Source: Syntrophomonadaceae bacterium
Lineage (GTDB): Bacteria; Bacillota_D; Dethiobacteria; DTU022; UBA8154
Direction: 5' to 3'
Assembly: GCA_007120815.1 (NCBI GenBank)
Contig: SKMY01000004.1
Coordinates: 1 to 8,243 of the forward strand
DNA length: 8,243 bases
Shown here: one piece after another, positions 1 through 6,460 of the stretch
How positions within the stretch are numbered: position 1 is the first letter of the stretch
Layout of the letters: each line of letters opens with the position of its first letter
Translations under genes and position numbers: made by a program
The notes under the pieces: generated by a model
Database searches by the model: none
The model's input: only the letters and a program-made list of their open reading frames with translations
Told to the model about the DNA's origin: nothing

Positions 1-317
1 AACCCATGCTTCAGCTTTTTCAGCGTTTTGGGAATCCGACATGTTTTGGCGCCTCCCTGGACACCGGGCATGCGCATATCTTTTCAAGCCTTTCCCTTGA
101 ACAATGGGTTTATCAACTGGGTGAATACCTGATTCACCTGCACATCCATGACAATGGTGGGCTGGAAGATGAACATTTGGCCCCTGGGCAGGGCAGCATT
201 AATTTCTCCGGGCTGAACAGGGTAGCGAGCAGGCCAGATATCGTCCTGGTTAGCGAAGTGTTCGGTTTTATTGCTGAAGGAAAGGCTTTCCTGGATTTTT
301 ATGAGAAGCTCCCGTGA
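1..317 (+). CDS. Sugar phosphate isomerase/epimerase-type TIM barrel protein, C-terminal part (5' end outside window)
   Basis: The frame is open to the left edge, so the gene starts upstream and only about 104 C-terminal residues are visible. The ATG at position 6 is probably internal. Visible motifs are LDTGHAH, then HIHDN, then DEHLAPGQGSINF. This set is characteristic of the xylose isomerase-like / AP endonuclease family 2 barrel, where the Asp-His pair of DTGH, the His and Asp of HxHDN and the later His line the divalent-metal site at the C-terminal end of the barrel. Family members isomerise or epimerise sugars or sugar phosphates, or act as endonuclease IV. The 'DxHLxPGxGxIxF' ending is more usual for the sugar-isomerase-like group than for EndoIV. 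The substrate cannot be told from this fragment. It is followed by its own spacer and a new promoter, so it is probably not co-transcribed with the kinase by necessity. No convincing terminator was seen after its stop. Confidence 0.8.
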   Translation, partial: PMLQLFQRFGNPTCFGASLDTGHAHIFSSLSLEQWVYQLGEYLIHLHIHDNGGLEDEHLAPGQGSINFSGLNRVASRPDIVLVSEVFGFIAEGKAFLDFYEKLP

Positions 318-392
318 CCAGATCATTAGGGTATGCGCAAAAAGTAAATGACGGAGTAGTAACCCAGGGTTTTTCTTTGTCGCAGCCAGCAA

Positions 393-421
393 TTTAAAAT
401 CCCGCCAAATGATGGTATAAT
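393..421 (+). promoter_or_regulatory. Probable SigA promoter for the histidine kinase/receiver pair
   Basis: A perfect TATAAT at 416-421 is preceded by TG one base upstream (413-414), giving an extended -10. TTTAAA at 393-398 sits 17 bases upstream as a four-of-six match to TTGACA. Transcription would start near 428, leaving a leader of about 37 bases before the kinase start. This is the best vegetative promoter in the window by eye. Confidence 0.6.
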
Positions 422-464
422 TAAACGGTTAGCGCTGAAAACCTCAATTTCTGTAAGGCAAGGG

Positions 465-1523
465 ATGGACATGACCTTTTATCAAAATCTTTTTTATGAA
501 TTCCCCGAAGCGGCGATTATAACAGACAAGGCTCACAAAATTAACGCTTTAAACCAGCAGGCAGAGAAAATATTAAATACGTCTTCCGATGAGGCACGAG
601 GCAGGGCTTTTCGGGATGTGGCCGATTCACCTCAGATTTTATCCCTGTTGGAGGAGACTGTTATGCTCTGCCGCCCGCCCAGGCTGACTTACGAAAACTC
701 TACAATCATTTATGATGTGAAGGGTCGGAAGTGCTTTTTTAAAATTTCCATGGCCCCCATGATTACCTTTGAGGGGGAATTAAAATATGTTTTGACAACC
801 ATGGCAGACATTACCATGTTAAAAGAGATTGAACAATTGAAAACGGACTTTTTTGCCACTGTTTCTCACGAATTTCGGACCCCACTGACTTCAATGCTGA
901 TGGGGGTAGGCATGATGAAAATGGGCCAGCTGGCCAAACTTACTCCTAAGGGCCGCGAAATTCTTGAAGCCATTGAGGAGGACTGTAACCGGCTTCTTCG
1001 CCTGGCAGACAACCTTCTAGACCTTTCTCGCATGGAAGCCGGGGCCATCACCATGGATATGACTGAAGCCCACGCAGAAAAAATGATTCAGGCCGCCATG
1101 GGAACCTTGAGACTGCAGGCAGAGAATAAAGGTATCAAGCTGATTACCAGTGTGCCCTCGGAGCTACCCATGATTAAGGCAGATATTAACAAGATCATTT
1201 GGGTCTTGACCAACCTGGTGGGTAATGCGCTGCGTTATACAGGTCAGGGAGACACCATCACGGTAAAAGCCAGAAACAAGGGAACGCGCATGTTTTTCTC
1301 TGTAATCGATACGGGAAAAGGCATTGCTTCGGAGTACCATGATCAGATCTTTCAAAAATTTGTACAGGGGGATGATCCAGATTATACCAGTGGAGGGGCC
1401 GGTCTTGGCCTGGCTATCTGTAAAGACATTATAGAAGCCCACGGGGGAGAAATCTGGTTAGAAAGCGAGCCCGGCCAGGGCGCTGTCTTTACCTTTTCTA
1501 TTCCCGTGCTAAGGGATTATTAA
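465..1523 (+). CDS. Soluble PAS-domain sensor histidine kinase
   Basis: A 352-residue protein. Residues about 8-120 look like a PAS fold (start FPEAAIITD, end TTMADITMLKEIEQ). A HisKA domain follows with the H-box SHEFRTPL and the predicted phospho-acceptor His135. The HATPase_c domain carries the N-box (N250, N254 in LTNLVGNALRYT), the G1 box DTGKG (D282), an F-box around F296-F299 and the G2 box GAGLGL (311-316). All catalytic boxes are intact, so an active ATP-dependent autokinase is expected. No signal peptide or membrane segment is visible, so it should sense a cytoplasmic cue through the PAS domain; the ligand is unknown. Two in-frame ATGs compete: 465 (AAGG at 455-458, spacing 6) and 471 (AAGGG at 460-464, spacing 6). 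The longer one is given. The receiver gene lies 17 bases downstream and is the obvious phosphotransfer partner. Kinases of this ResE/PhoR-like architecture are common, so the pathway cannot be named. Confidence 0.92.
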   Translation: MDMTFYQNLFYEFPEAAIITDKAHKINALNQQAEKILNTSSDEARGRAFRDVADSPQILSLLEETVMLCRPPRLTYENSTIIYDVKGRKCFFKISMAPMITFEGELKYVLTTMADITMLKEIEQLKTDFFATVSHEFRTPLTSMLMGVGMMKMGQLAKLTPKGREILEAIEEDCNRLLRLADNLLDLSRMEAGAITMDMTEAHAEKMIQAAMGTLRLQAENKGIKLITSVPSELPMIKADINKIIWVLTNLVGNALRYTGQGDTITVKARNKGTRMFFSVIDTGKGIASEYHDQIFQKFVQGDDPDYTSGGAGLGLAICKDIIEAHGGEIWLESEPGQGAVFTFSIPVLRDY

Positions 1524-1540
1524 TCAAAGGAGGAGCCACG

Positions 1541-1912
1541 ATGGAAAAACTTAAAAAAATATTGCTGGTAGAAGACGAAAAAAATATTATCCTGGGGGTA
1601 AAAACCTGCCTGGAAGTGGCTGATTATCATGTTGCTGTGGTGGAAGACGGAGAAAAGGCGGTTGCGTCTGCAGTTAAAGAACAGCCTGACCTTATCTTAA
1701 TGGATTTGATGCTGCCCAAGGTCAACGGCTTCCAGGCGTGCCAGCAGCTGAAATCCATGGATGAAACCAAGCATATTCCTATCGTTGTTTTAACGGCTAA
1801 GACAGCAGAAGAAGACAAGGAACGAGCCATGCAGTGCGGTGCTGACTCTTATATGACCAAACCTTTTCGCCCGGAGGAACTTTGGCACGAGATCAAGCGG
1901 TTTATCGGTTAA
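1541..1912 (+). CDS. Single-domain response regulator (receiver only)
   Basis: A 123-residue protein made only of a CheY-like receiver. The conserved residues are present: acidic pocket E11-D12, phospho-acceptor D55 (in LILMDLMLP), T85 (in VVLTA) and K107 (in MTKPF). The chain ends directly after the last helix, so there is no DNA-binding or enzymatic output domain. The start is secured by a strong AAAGGAGG at 1526-1533, seven bases before the ATG. It follows the kinase gene by 17 bases and is almost certainly co-transcribed and phosphorylated by it. Output must therefore go by protein-protein contact or by phosphorelay, as with Spo0F or CheY. Its sequence reads more like generic PhoB/PilH-type receivers than Spo0F, so a place in the sporulation relay is only a possibility. 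Confidence 0.93.
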   Translation: MEKLKKILLVEDEKNIILGVKTCLEVADYHVAVVEDGEKAVASAVKEQPDLILMDLMLPKVNGFQACQQLKSMDETKHIPIVVLTAKTAEEDKERAMQCGADSYMTKPFRPEELWHEIKRFIG

Positions 1913-1973
1913 CTGTAAACGAAGCTGCGGGGAAGTAACAATAAAAAGGCAGACGTAACAATAATTATAAAAC

Positions 1974-2017
1974 AACACGGGGCTTGCCGAGATTGACCGG
2001 CAAGCCCCGCATGTGTT
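1974..2017. terminator. Bidirectional intrinsic terminator between the receiver gene and porB
   Basis: A perfect 12-bp inverted repeat, CGGGGCTTGCCG at 1978-1989 and CGGCAAGCCCCG at 1998-2009, encloses an 8-base loop. AACAC at 1974-1978 could alternatively pair with GTGTT at 2013-2017. On the plus strand it is followed by TGTTTTC. Read on the minus strand it is followed by a T-rich stretch (TGTTGTTTTATAATTATTG). It lies 65 bases after the receiver stop and 23 bases beyond the porB stop, so it suits both convergent units. Confidence 0.85.
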
Positions 2018-2032
2018 TTCTAACGGGTGATT

Positions 2033-2977
2033 TTATTCCTCTTCTTCTCCGCACATGCGAAGGAGTTTCTGCCATTCACTGTCTACGAATTCCTGAACTT
2101 TGTCCAGCACTTCCCTGTTCTCGTTACCTTTCTTGAACAGGTGTCCGAAACGGCCCTGGAGTTTCATGTATTCTTCCACGGGCTTCTTGTTGGGTGCCTT
2201 GTTGTTCAGTTTCCACTGGCCGTTTTCAACTTCATAAAGAGGCCAGGTGCAGGTTTGAACGGCCAGTTTGGCCAATTCGATGGTTTTCTCCATGGGATAA
2301 CGCCATCCCCGGTGGCACGGCGCCATAACATTGATAAAGGAGGGGCCGTCCACCGAAAAGGCCTTCTGGGCCTTGCGGACCAGGTCGCGCCAGTGGCTGA
2401 TGGAAGCCTGGGCGACGTACGGAATATTGTGAGCAGCGGCGATAGCTGTCAGGTCCTTGCGGTGCTGCTGCTTCCCGATACTTTCCTTTCCGTGGGGGCT
2501 GGTGGTTGTCCAGGCACCCAGGGTTGTTGCGCTGGAGCGCTGGATTCCTGTGTTCATATAGGCCTCGTTGTTGTAGCAGACGTAGACCATGCGGTGACCG
2601 CGTTCCAGTGCCCCTGAAAGGGACTGAAATCCGATGTCGTACGTTCCACCGTCTCCACCAAATACGACAAAATGGTAATCTTCCTTTAACTTACCCTGGC
2701 TTTTCAGGGAATTGTAGGTTGCTTCGGCGCCGCTCAGAGTGGCCGCTGCGTTTTCAAATCCACAGTGAATAAAGGAAGTATTCCAGGAGGTATACGGATA
2801 AATGGTGGTGGAAACTTCCAAACAACCTGTAGGGTTGGCAACGACAATTCTGGCGTTATCAGGAGCACCCATCAATACCTGGCGTACGGCTACAGGCGCT
2901 CCGCAGCCGGCACACAGGCGATGCCCTCCAGTAAGAAGTTCAGGTTTCTGAACCAGGTCTTTTAATTTTGTAGACAA
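2033..2977 (-). CDS. porB: Pyruvate:ferredoxin oxidoreductase, beta subunit (TPP-binding)
   Basis: A 314-residue beta subunit of the four-subunit 2-oxoacid:ferredoxin oxidoreductase, binding thiamine diphosphate and the proximal [4Fe-4S] cluster. Visible residues are LCAGCGAP (C22, C25), C52 in NPTGC, and C221 in APCHRGW, matching the four cluster cysteines of the family. The TPP/Mg motif starts at GGDGGT (107-112) and ends at NNEAYMNTG (N137). The C-terminal half is complete. Start choice: the frame extends to a GTG at 2984-2986, but that codon lies inside the Shine-Dalgarno AGGAGG (2986-2991 on the minus strand). The TTG at 2975-2977, eight bases after it, gives a normal N-terminus MSTKLKDLV and is preferred. 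That ribosome site overlaps the porA stop (2990-2992), suggesting translational coupling. It is the last gene of the operon, followed by the bidirectional terminator. Similarity to Thermotoga PorB around the NNEAYMNTGIQRS block, recalled from memory, favours pyruvate over branched-chain 2-oxoacids. Confidence 0.93.
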   Translation of the reverse strand: MSTKLKDLVQKPELLTGGHRLCAGCGAPVAVRQVLMGAPDNARIVVANPTGCLEVSTTIYPYTSWNTSFIHCGFENAAATLSGAEATYNSLKSQGKLKEDYHFVVFGGDGGTYDIGFQSLSGALERGHRMVYVCYNNEAYMNTGIQRSSATTLGAWTTTSPHGKESIGKQQHRKDLTAIAAAHNIPYVAQASISHWRDLVRKAQKAFSVDGPSFINVMAPCHRGWRYPMEKTIELAKLAVQTCTWPLYEVENGQWKLNNKAPNKKPVEEYMKLQGRFGHLFKKGNENREVLDKVQEFVDSEWQKLLRMCGEEEE

Positions 2978-2991
2978 GCGATTCACCTCCT
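2975..2991 (-). promoter_or_regulatory. porB ribosome binding site deciding a TTG start
   Basis: Minus-strand reading is AGGAGGTGAATCGCTTG. AGGAGG (2991-2986) is eight bases from the TTG at 2977-2975. The alternative in-frame GTG shares its first base with this site and cannot be used together with it. The same AGGAGG overlaps the TAG stop of porA. Confidence 0.75.
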
Positions 2992-4189
2992 ATTCTTTTA
3001 AACCCAGGTAGTTGATTTTTTCCTTGACCTGCCCGCTGCTGGCAACCTGTTCCAGTTCGGTGGCTGCCTTGTTAATCAATTCAACGGAAAGATCGCGCCC
3101 ACCCAGGCCATAAATATAGTTAACCATCAAAGGTTTCGTTTCTGATTCGTATAATGCCGAGCGCATTTCGATAAAGACAGGGCCACCCATGCCACCGGCA
3201 AAGGTATCCGACCGGTCGAAGACGGCCACGGCCTTCAGGTTTGATACGGCATCAATTAGCTCTTTGGCCGGGAAGGGGCGGAAAAGTCTAAGCTTGATCA
3301 TTCCGATGGGAATACCCCGGGAGCGCATGCATTCTACCTCGTTCCGAACGGTACCCGCTGCGGAACCCAGGACAATGATGGCGAACTCTGCATCCTCCAT
3401 ACCAAAGGTTTCAAAAAGGCCGTAGGGGCGACCGGACAGTTCTCCGTACTCCTTACCCACATCCTTTACAACCTGGAACGCGTTCCTCATGGCCTCTTCC
3501 TGCTGGCGCTTGAACTCAAAGAAATAACCGTAAAGCCCGTCAAAGGCTCCCACGCTGGTCGGTATCTGGGGGTCTAACAAGGAGAAGTTCGGCTTGAAGT
3601 CTCCGACAAAGGCTTTAGCCTTGTCGTCCTCCATGGACTCCATACGGTCTAATGAGTGCGAGATAATAAAGCCATCGAGCAGAACCATGGCAGGAAGGCG
3701 TACATCGGGATGTTCAGCGATACGTATCGCCTGCAAAGTGTTGTCATACGCCTCCTGGGCATTTTCTGAAAAAAGATGGATCCACCCTGCATCCCGGGCA
3801 CCCATGCTGTCACTGTGGTCACAGTGGATATTGATGGGAGCTGAAAGGGTCCGGTTTACGTTGGGCATTACGATGGGGAGTCGCAGCCCTGAGGCGATAT
3901 ATAAAAGTTCCCACATCAACGCCAGTCCCTGGGAAGACGTTGCAGTCATGACCCGTCCGCCCGCTGAAGCACCGCCAATACAGGCGCTCATGGCGCTGTG
4001 CTCACTTTCTGCGTTAACCAGGTGGGTATTCACATCACCATCGGCAACATACTGGGAAAAACCCTGTACGATTTCTGTCTGCGGGGTAATGGGGTATGCA
4101 GCGACCATATCAGGATCAATCTGCTTCATGGCCAGTGCCACGGCTTCCGTACCCTGCAGCGCTTGGGTTATGCTTTTTGCAATAGCCAT
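2990..4189 (-). CDS. porA: Pyruvate:ferredoxin oxidoreductase, alpha subunit
   Basis: A 399-residue alpha subunit holding the pyrimidine-binding domain and the domain completing the active site of pyruvate:ferredoxin oxidoreductase. Visible family blocks are AAYPITPQT (30-38), the active-site region ESEHSAMSA (61-69), TATSSQGLALM, and PINIHCDHSDSMGARDAGW. The C-terminus is YGLGGRDLS and YLGLKE, which closely recall Thermotoga and archaeal PorA. The length is that expected for a separate alpha subunit, about 390-400 residues. Start: AGGAGG lies at 4199-4204 on the minus strand. ATG at 4187-4189 is nine bases away and a TTG directly upstream at 4190-4192 is six bases away. ATG is preferred, though the TTG would add one residue. 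The gene lies 29 bases after porD and just before porB. With porG, porD and porB it makes the complete enzyme, which supplies acetyl-CoA and reduced ferredoxin or, in reverse, pyruvate from acetyl-CoA and CO2. Confidence 0.94.
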   Translation of the reverse strand: MAIAKSITQALQGTEAVALAMKQIDPDMVAAYPITPQTEIVQGFSQYVADGDVNTHLVNAESEHSAMSACIGGASAGGRVMTATSSQGLALMWELLYIASGLRLPIVMPNVNRTLSAPINIHCDHSDSMGARDAGWIHLFSENAQEAYDNTLQAIRIAEHPDVRLPAMVLLDGFIISHSLDRMESMEDDKAKAFVGDFKPNFSLLDPQIPTSVGAFDGLYGYFFEFKRQQEEAMRNAFQVVKDVGKEYGELSGRPYGLFETFGMEDAEFAIIVLGSAAGTVRNEVECMRSRGIPIGMIKLRLFRPFPAKELIDAVSNLKAVAVFDRSDTFAGGMGGPVFIEMRSALYESETKPLMVNYIYGLGGRDLSVELINKAATELEQVASSGQVKEKINYLGLKE

Positions 4190-4218
4190 CAATTCTTTCC
4201 TCCTTTCACAATCAAATC

Positions 4219-4539
4219 CTATTTGTCAGATTCCTGTGCTTTTGATTCATCAACCATTGCGATGGCATCTTTGGGGCACTCTTCAGCGCAGATGCCGCAG
4301 CCTTTACAAAAATCCAGGTCAAAGGTAGAAATCTTCTCCCCTTCGGTTTTAATGGCGCTGTCCGGACAGAAGACAAAACAGATCAGGCACTGGTTACACG
4401 TTTCTTCATCGCGAATGGGACGCAGAGTTCGCCAACCGCCTGTTTTAAATTGCTTCGCATTGCCCGGAGCCTTGATGACAGCTCCCGGGGGATGTTCCTT
4501 CCATGTCCAGTTATTGATATTCTTGATATCCCAGCTCAC
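4219..4539 (-). CDS. porD: Pyruvate:ferredoxin oxidoreductase, delta subunit (2x[4Fe-4S] ferredoxin-like)
   Basis: A 106-residue iron-sulfur subunit. Residues 48-58 have CNQCLICFVFC followed by P59, and residues 78-88 have CKGCGICAEEC followed by P89. Both are classic CxxCxxCxxxCP motifs, so all eight cysteines for two [4Fe-4S] clusters are present. The first about 45 residues (tryptophan-rich, with GGWRTLRP before the first cluster) are typical of PorD/VorD rather than of free ferredoxins. Role: passes electrons from the beta-subunit cluster to external ferredoxin. It starts with GTG at 4537-4539 that overlaps the porG stop in the arrangement GTGA, giving a four-base overlap. AGGAGG lies eight bases upstream inside the end of porG, so translation is probably coupled. 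porA follows 29 bases later. Confidence 0.93.
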   Translation of the reverse strand: MSWDIKNINNWTWKEHPPGAVIKAPGNAKQFKTGGWRTLRPIRDEETCNQCLICFVFCPDSAIKTEGEKISTFDLDFCKGCGICAEECPKDAIAMVDESKAQESDK

Positions 4540-5120
4540 TCTCCCTTCACCTCCTCGTAGGCTCTCTCCAGGGCGACGATATTGCTGTCTACGACTTTCT
4601 GGGGGAACTTCTTGCCGAAAGATTCCTTCAGAAATTCAATGGCTTCTTCCTTGCTGAGCAGTCCTGTTACCCGCAGCAGGGCTCCCAGCATGGGAACGTT
4701 GGGCATAAAACGGCCCAGGGCGTCTATTGAAATGTGTGTTGCGTCGACAGTATAGATTTTCTTGCCCTCAATCCCGGTTTTTTTCCGAATGACTGCGGCG
4801 TCCTGGTGGGTATTGATGATAAGAATTCCATCTTCTATCATACCATCCGTAACGTCCACTGTTTCCATTACCGTTGGGTCAACCACCACAACAATTTGAG
4901 GGTTGGTAATCCCACAGTAGGTTGAGATTTTGTTTGTGCTCAGGCGGTTAAAGCATCTAATGGGTGCCCCCATCCGTTCTGGTCCGTATTCAGGGAAAGC
5001 CTGGAAAAACATGTCTCGAACCAGGGACATCTCGGCTAACGTCTTGGCTGCCGTTACGGCTCCCTGTCCACCCCTGGCGTGCCAACGGATTTCTGTCAGG
5101 CCTTGAAGATCAGTTGCCAT
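4536..5120 (-). CDS. porG: Pyruvate:ferredoxin oxidoreductase, gamma subunit
   Basis: A 194-residue protein. The N-terminal block IRWHARGGQGAVTAAKTLAE (11-30) is the signature of the gamma domain of 2-oxoacid:ferredoxin oxidoreductases. It is followed by the AFPEYGPERMGAPI block and, near the C-terminus, PNVPMLGALLRVTGLL. The gamma domain lies at the subunit interface and is associated with CoA binding in this family. It is the first gene of the operon, starting with ATG behind a near-perfect AAGGAGGTG spaced seven bases away. It overlaps porD by four bases. The order gamma-delta-alpha-beta is that of the four-subunit PORs of Thermotoga, archaea and many syntrophic/sulfate-reducing Firmicutes. 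It differs from the fused single-chain PFOR found in many clostridia. Confidence 0.93.
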   Translation of the reverse strand: MATDLQGLTEIRWHARGGQGAVTAAKTLAEMSLVRDMFFQAFPEYGPERMGAPIRCFNRLSTNKISTYCGITNPQIVVVVDPTVMETVDVTDGMIEDGILIINTHQDAAVIRKKTGIEGKKIYTVDATHISIDALGRFMPNVPMLGALLRVTGLLSKEEAIEFLKESFGKKFPQKVVDSNIVALERAYEEVKGE

Positions 5121-5430
5121 TTAACTGCACCTCCTTAAAATAGAAAATTGTGATGATAAAGCATTGCCGCAATAATACGTATTGATTAACTCAAAAATAC
5201 ATATTATTTTAGCATAAGGCCTTAATATATTCTACATATATTTAACAAAACCCTTTTAAAGCCCTGATAGGATTTTATTTTTTTTAATGTTTTTACCTTT
5301 AAGAACTTGTAATGCCTAATCAATATAACGCATACCATGATATGTGTCAACAGTAATGGAAGAATTAGAAGAATAGTTATAAATTATAAAACTTTCTTGC
5401 TACAACAGATATCGAGGTAATCCTTAATAC
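5121..5430. other. AT-rich intergenic region upstream of porG, with short palindromes
   Basis: No supportable gene is seen in this 310-base stretch. It is much richer in A and T than its flanks. It holds perfect 10-bp palindromes AATACGTATT (5174-5183) and TAAGGCCTTA (5215-5224). It also has a near-palindrome at 5331-5344 (one mismatched pair in seven), a long T-rich run around 5274-5286 on the plus strand and a TTATAAATTATAA repeat near 5377-5389. It presumably carries the por promoter on the minus strand and perhaps the murI promoter on the plus strand. The palindromes could be regulator sites, but short AT-rich palindromes also arise by chance. Confidence 0.5.
5206..5234 (-). promoter_or_regulatory. 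Possible por operon promoter
   Basis: Read on the minus strand, TGCTAAAAT (5214-5206) is an extended -10 with five of six bases of TATAAT. The hexamer 17 bases upstream, TAGAAT, is a poor -35. The 10-bp palindrome TAAGGCCTTA falls in the spacer between them, a position from which a bound regulator could act. A leader of about 80 bases would precede porG. This is a weak prediction; other AT-rich hexamers in the region could serve. Confidence 0.3.
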
Positions 5431-5603
5431 GAACCGTAACGGCCCTCTTTAGGGCCACAACAGGGGATAAGAACGGGCTTCAAAACCCGCGGGAGTATAT
5501 GGTTGGACAATTGCTGCTGAAAGGGTTAGAATATGTGCAGGGAAAAGTCGTTTTGTTTCCTGCTGCTGTTAACTTAAGGCACCAACGGATAGGGGGAGAT
5601 GAT
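5431..5603 (+). other. GC-richer murI leader with small hairpins
   Basis: The base composition changes sharply at about 5430. The stretch contains a perfect 6-bp hairpin, GGCCCT (5441-5446) with AGGGCC (5451-5456) around a CTTT loop. It also has CGGG/CCCG (5474-5477 with 5486-5489), the 8-bp palindrome CCCGCGGG (5486-5493), and a longer weak stem. That stem pairs GCAGGGAA with TTTCCTGC, with one G-U, across an 11-base loop at about 5537-5563. No T-run follows the first two, so they are not intrinsic terminators. The murI frame is open from an ATG at 5499, but those 35 extra codons do not look like glutamate racemase. The stretch is therefore read as untranslated leader. No known riboswitch class was recognised. 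Confidence 0.35.
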
Positions 5604-5606
5604 TTG
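5592..5606 (+). promoter_or_regulatory. murI ribosome binding site deciding a TTG start
   Basis: GGGGGAG (5592-5598) lies five bases before TTG 5604-5606. Together with the family N-terminus this selects TTG over the upstream in-frame ATG at 5499. Confidence 0.65.
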
Positions 5607-6407
5607 GACCGACACAAGGCCATCGCTGTTTTAGATTCGGGGGTAGGTGGTTTAACGGTTGTTCAGGAAATGGTTCGACTGCTTCCAAAAGAGAATATTG
5701 TCTACTTTGGAGATACAGCCCGAATGCCATACGGCCCCAGACCCCATGAACAGGTTCGCCATTTTGTTTATGAAATCATCGACTTTCTTCTTACCCAGGA
5801 AATAAAAGCGATCATTGTGGCTTGCAATTCGGCCGCCGCTGCCGGACTGCAGTATTACCGGGAGAAGGTTGAGCTTCCCCTGCTGGGCGTCATTGAGCCC
5901 GGTGTCCGAGCTGCCCTGGAGCAAACCCGGAGCAAAAAGGTTGGTGTAATTGGCACAACGGGCACCATTAACAGTGGTGCGTATTTCGACGTGTTTCAGA
6001 AACTTGCCCCCCACGTGGAGTTGTTTGGGCAGCCCTGCCCACTTTTTGTTCTCCTGGTAGAAAATGATATGGTGAATACACCGGAAGCGCGGCGAGTTGC
6101 TGAAGAGTACCTTGGACCGCTAAAAAAAGCCGGCGTTGACGCTCTGATCCTGGGCTGCACTCATTATCCCTTAATGGCTCATGTTATTCAGGATGTTATG
6201 GGCCCGGATGTTGCATTGATCAGTTCAGCGGAAGAAACAGCCCGGGAAGCCCGGGAAATCCTTCAAACCCAAGACCTGGTAAATGTAAATGACAGCATGC
6301 CTGCCAGGCACCGGTTTTTTTCCAGCGGGCGAGCCAGACCTTTTGCAGAAATGGCAACGCGGATGTTAAAAAAGACCATCCATGCGTACCAGGTTATCCT
6401 GGATTAA
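5604..6407 (+). CDS. murI: Glutamate racemase
   Basis: Interconverts L- and D-glutamate, supplying D-Glu for the peptidoglycan stem peptide in the cytoplasm; no cofactor is needed. The two catalytic cysteines are visible: C74 in VACNS and C185 in GCTHYP. The N-terminal LDSGVGGLTV (10-19), FGDTARMPYG and GVIEPG blocks are typical. Start: the frame could begin at ATG 5499, but its site CGGGAG is only three bases away and the additional 35 residues match nothing in the family. TTG at 5604, five bases after GGGGGAG (5592-5598), gives MDRHKAIAVLDSG and a 267-residue protein, the usual length. An off-frame ATG at 5599 is closed quickly. The sequence ACNSAAAAG replaces the commoner ACNTA form, a conservative variation. 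It is followed by an intrinsic terminator, so it is probably a single-gene transcript. Confidence 0.93.
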   Translation: MDRHKAIAVLDSGVGGLTVVQEMVRLLPKENIVYFGDTARMPYGPRPHEQVRHFVYEIIDFLLTQEIKAIIVACNSAAAAGLQYYREKVELPLLGVIEPGVRAALEQTRSKKVGVIGTTGTINSGAYFDVFQKLAPHVELFGQPCPLFVLLVENDMVNTPEARRVAEEYLGPLKKAGVDALILGCTHYPLMAHVIQDVMGPDVALISSAEETAREAREILQTQDLVNVNDSMPARHRFFSSGRARPFAEMATRMLKKTIHAYQVILD

Positions 6408-6413
6408 AGCGCA

Positions 6414-6460
6414 TTTCCTTCATCTTAACTGTTTCTTCATCTTATATTGTTTCTTCAATG
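6414..6460 (+). repeat. Short imperfect tandem repeat after murI
   Basis: About 2.6 copies of an 18-base pyrimidine-rich unit: TTTCCTTCATCTTAACTG (6414-6431), TTTCTTCATCTTATATTG (6432-6449) and a partial TTTCTTCAATG (6450-6460). They lie between the murI stop and its terminator hairpin. No function is evident. Confidence 0.5.

Noticed and set aside
362..378. AACCCAGGGTTTTTCTTT as a terminator for the leading sugar isomerase gene
   Set aside because: The inverted repeat leaves a loop of only one base if fully paired, so a stable terminator hairpin cannot form.
2027..2617. A 196-codon plus-strand open frame opposite porB
   Set aside because: It is fully antisense to the strongly supported porB. 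Its translation resembles no known protein and reflects codon bias of the opposite strand.
3594..4657. Long plus-strand open frames opposite porA, porD and porG
   Set aside because: They are antisense shadows of coding regions with clear family motifs and lack ribosome sites and protein-like features.
5242..5248. TTAACAA (TTGTTAA on the minus strand) as a Rex redox-repressor site upstream of porG
   Set aside because: Only one half of the TTGTTAAnnnnTTAACAA form is present; the other half-site does not match, so there is no support beyond an AT-rich heptamer.
5441..5530. A selenocysteine tRNA-like element: CGGGCTTCAAAACCCG resembles a UCA anticodon arm, with a 6-bp/4-base hairpin upstream like a D-arm and GGTTGGAC downstream
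   Set aside because: The anticodon loop has an extra A or a mismatched stem, and about 17 extra bases separate the two hairpins. No acceptor stem or proper T-arm (GGTTCGAnTCC) can be formed. The resemblance is probably fortuitous.
5499..5603. A 35-residue N-terminal extension of glutamate racemase
   Set aside because: The ribosome site is only three bases from the ATG. The extension has no racemase character, and a good site precedes TTG 5604, which gives the family-typical start.
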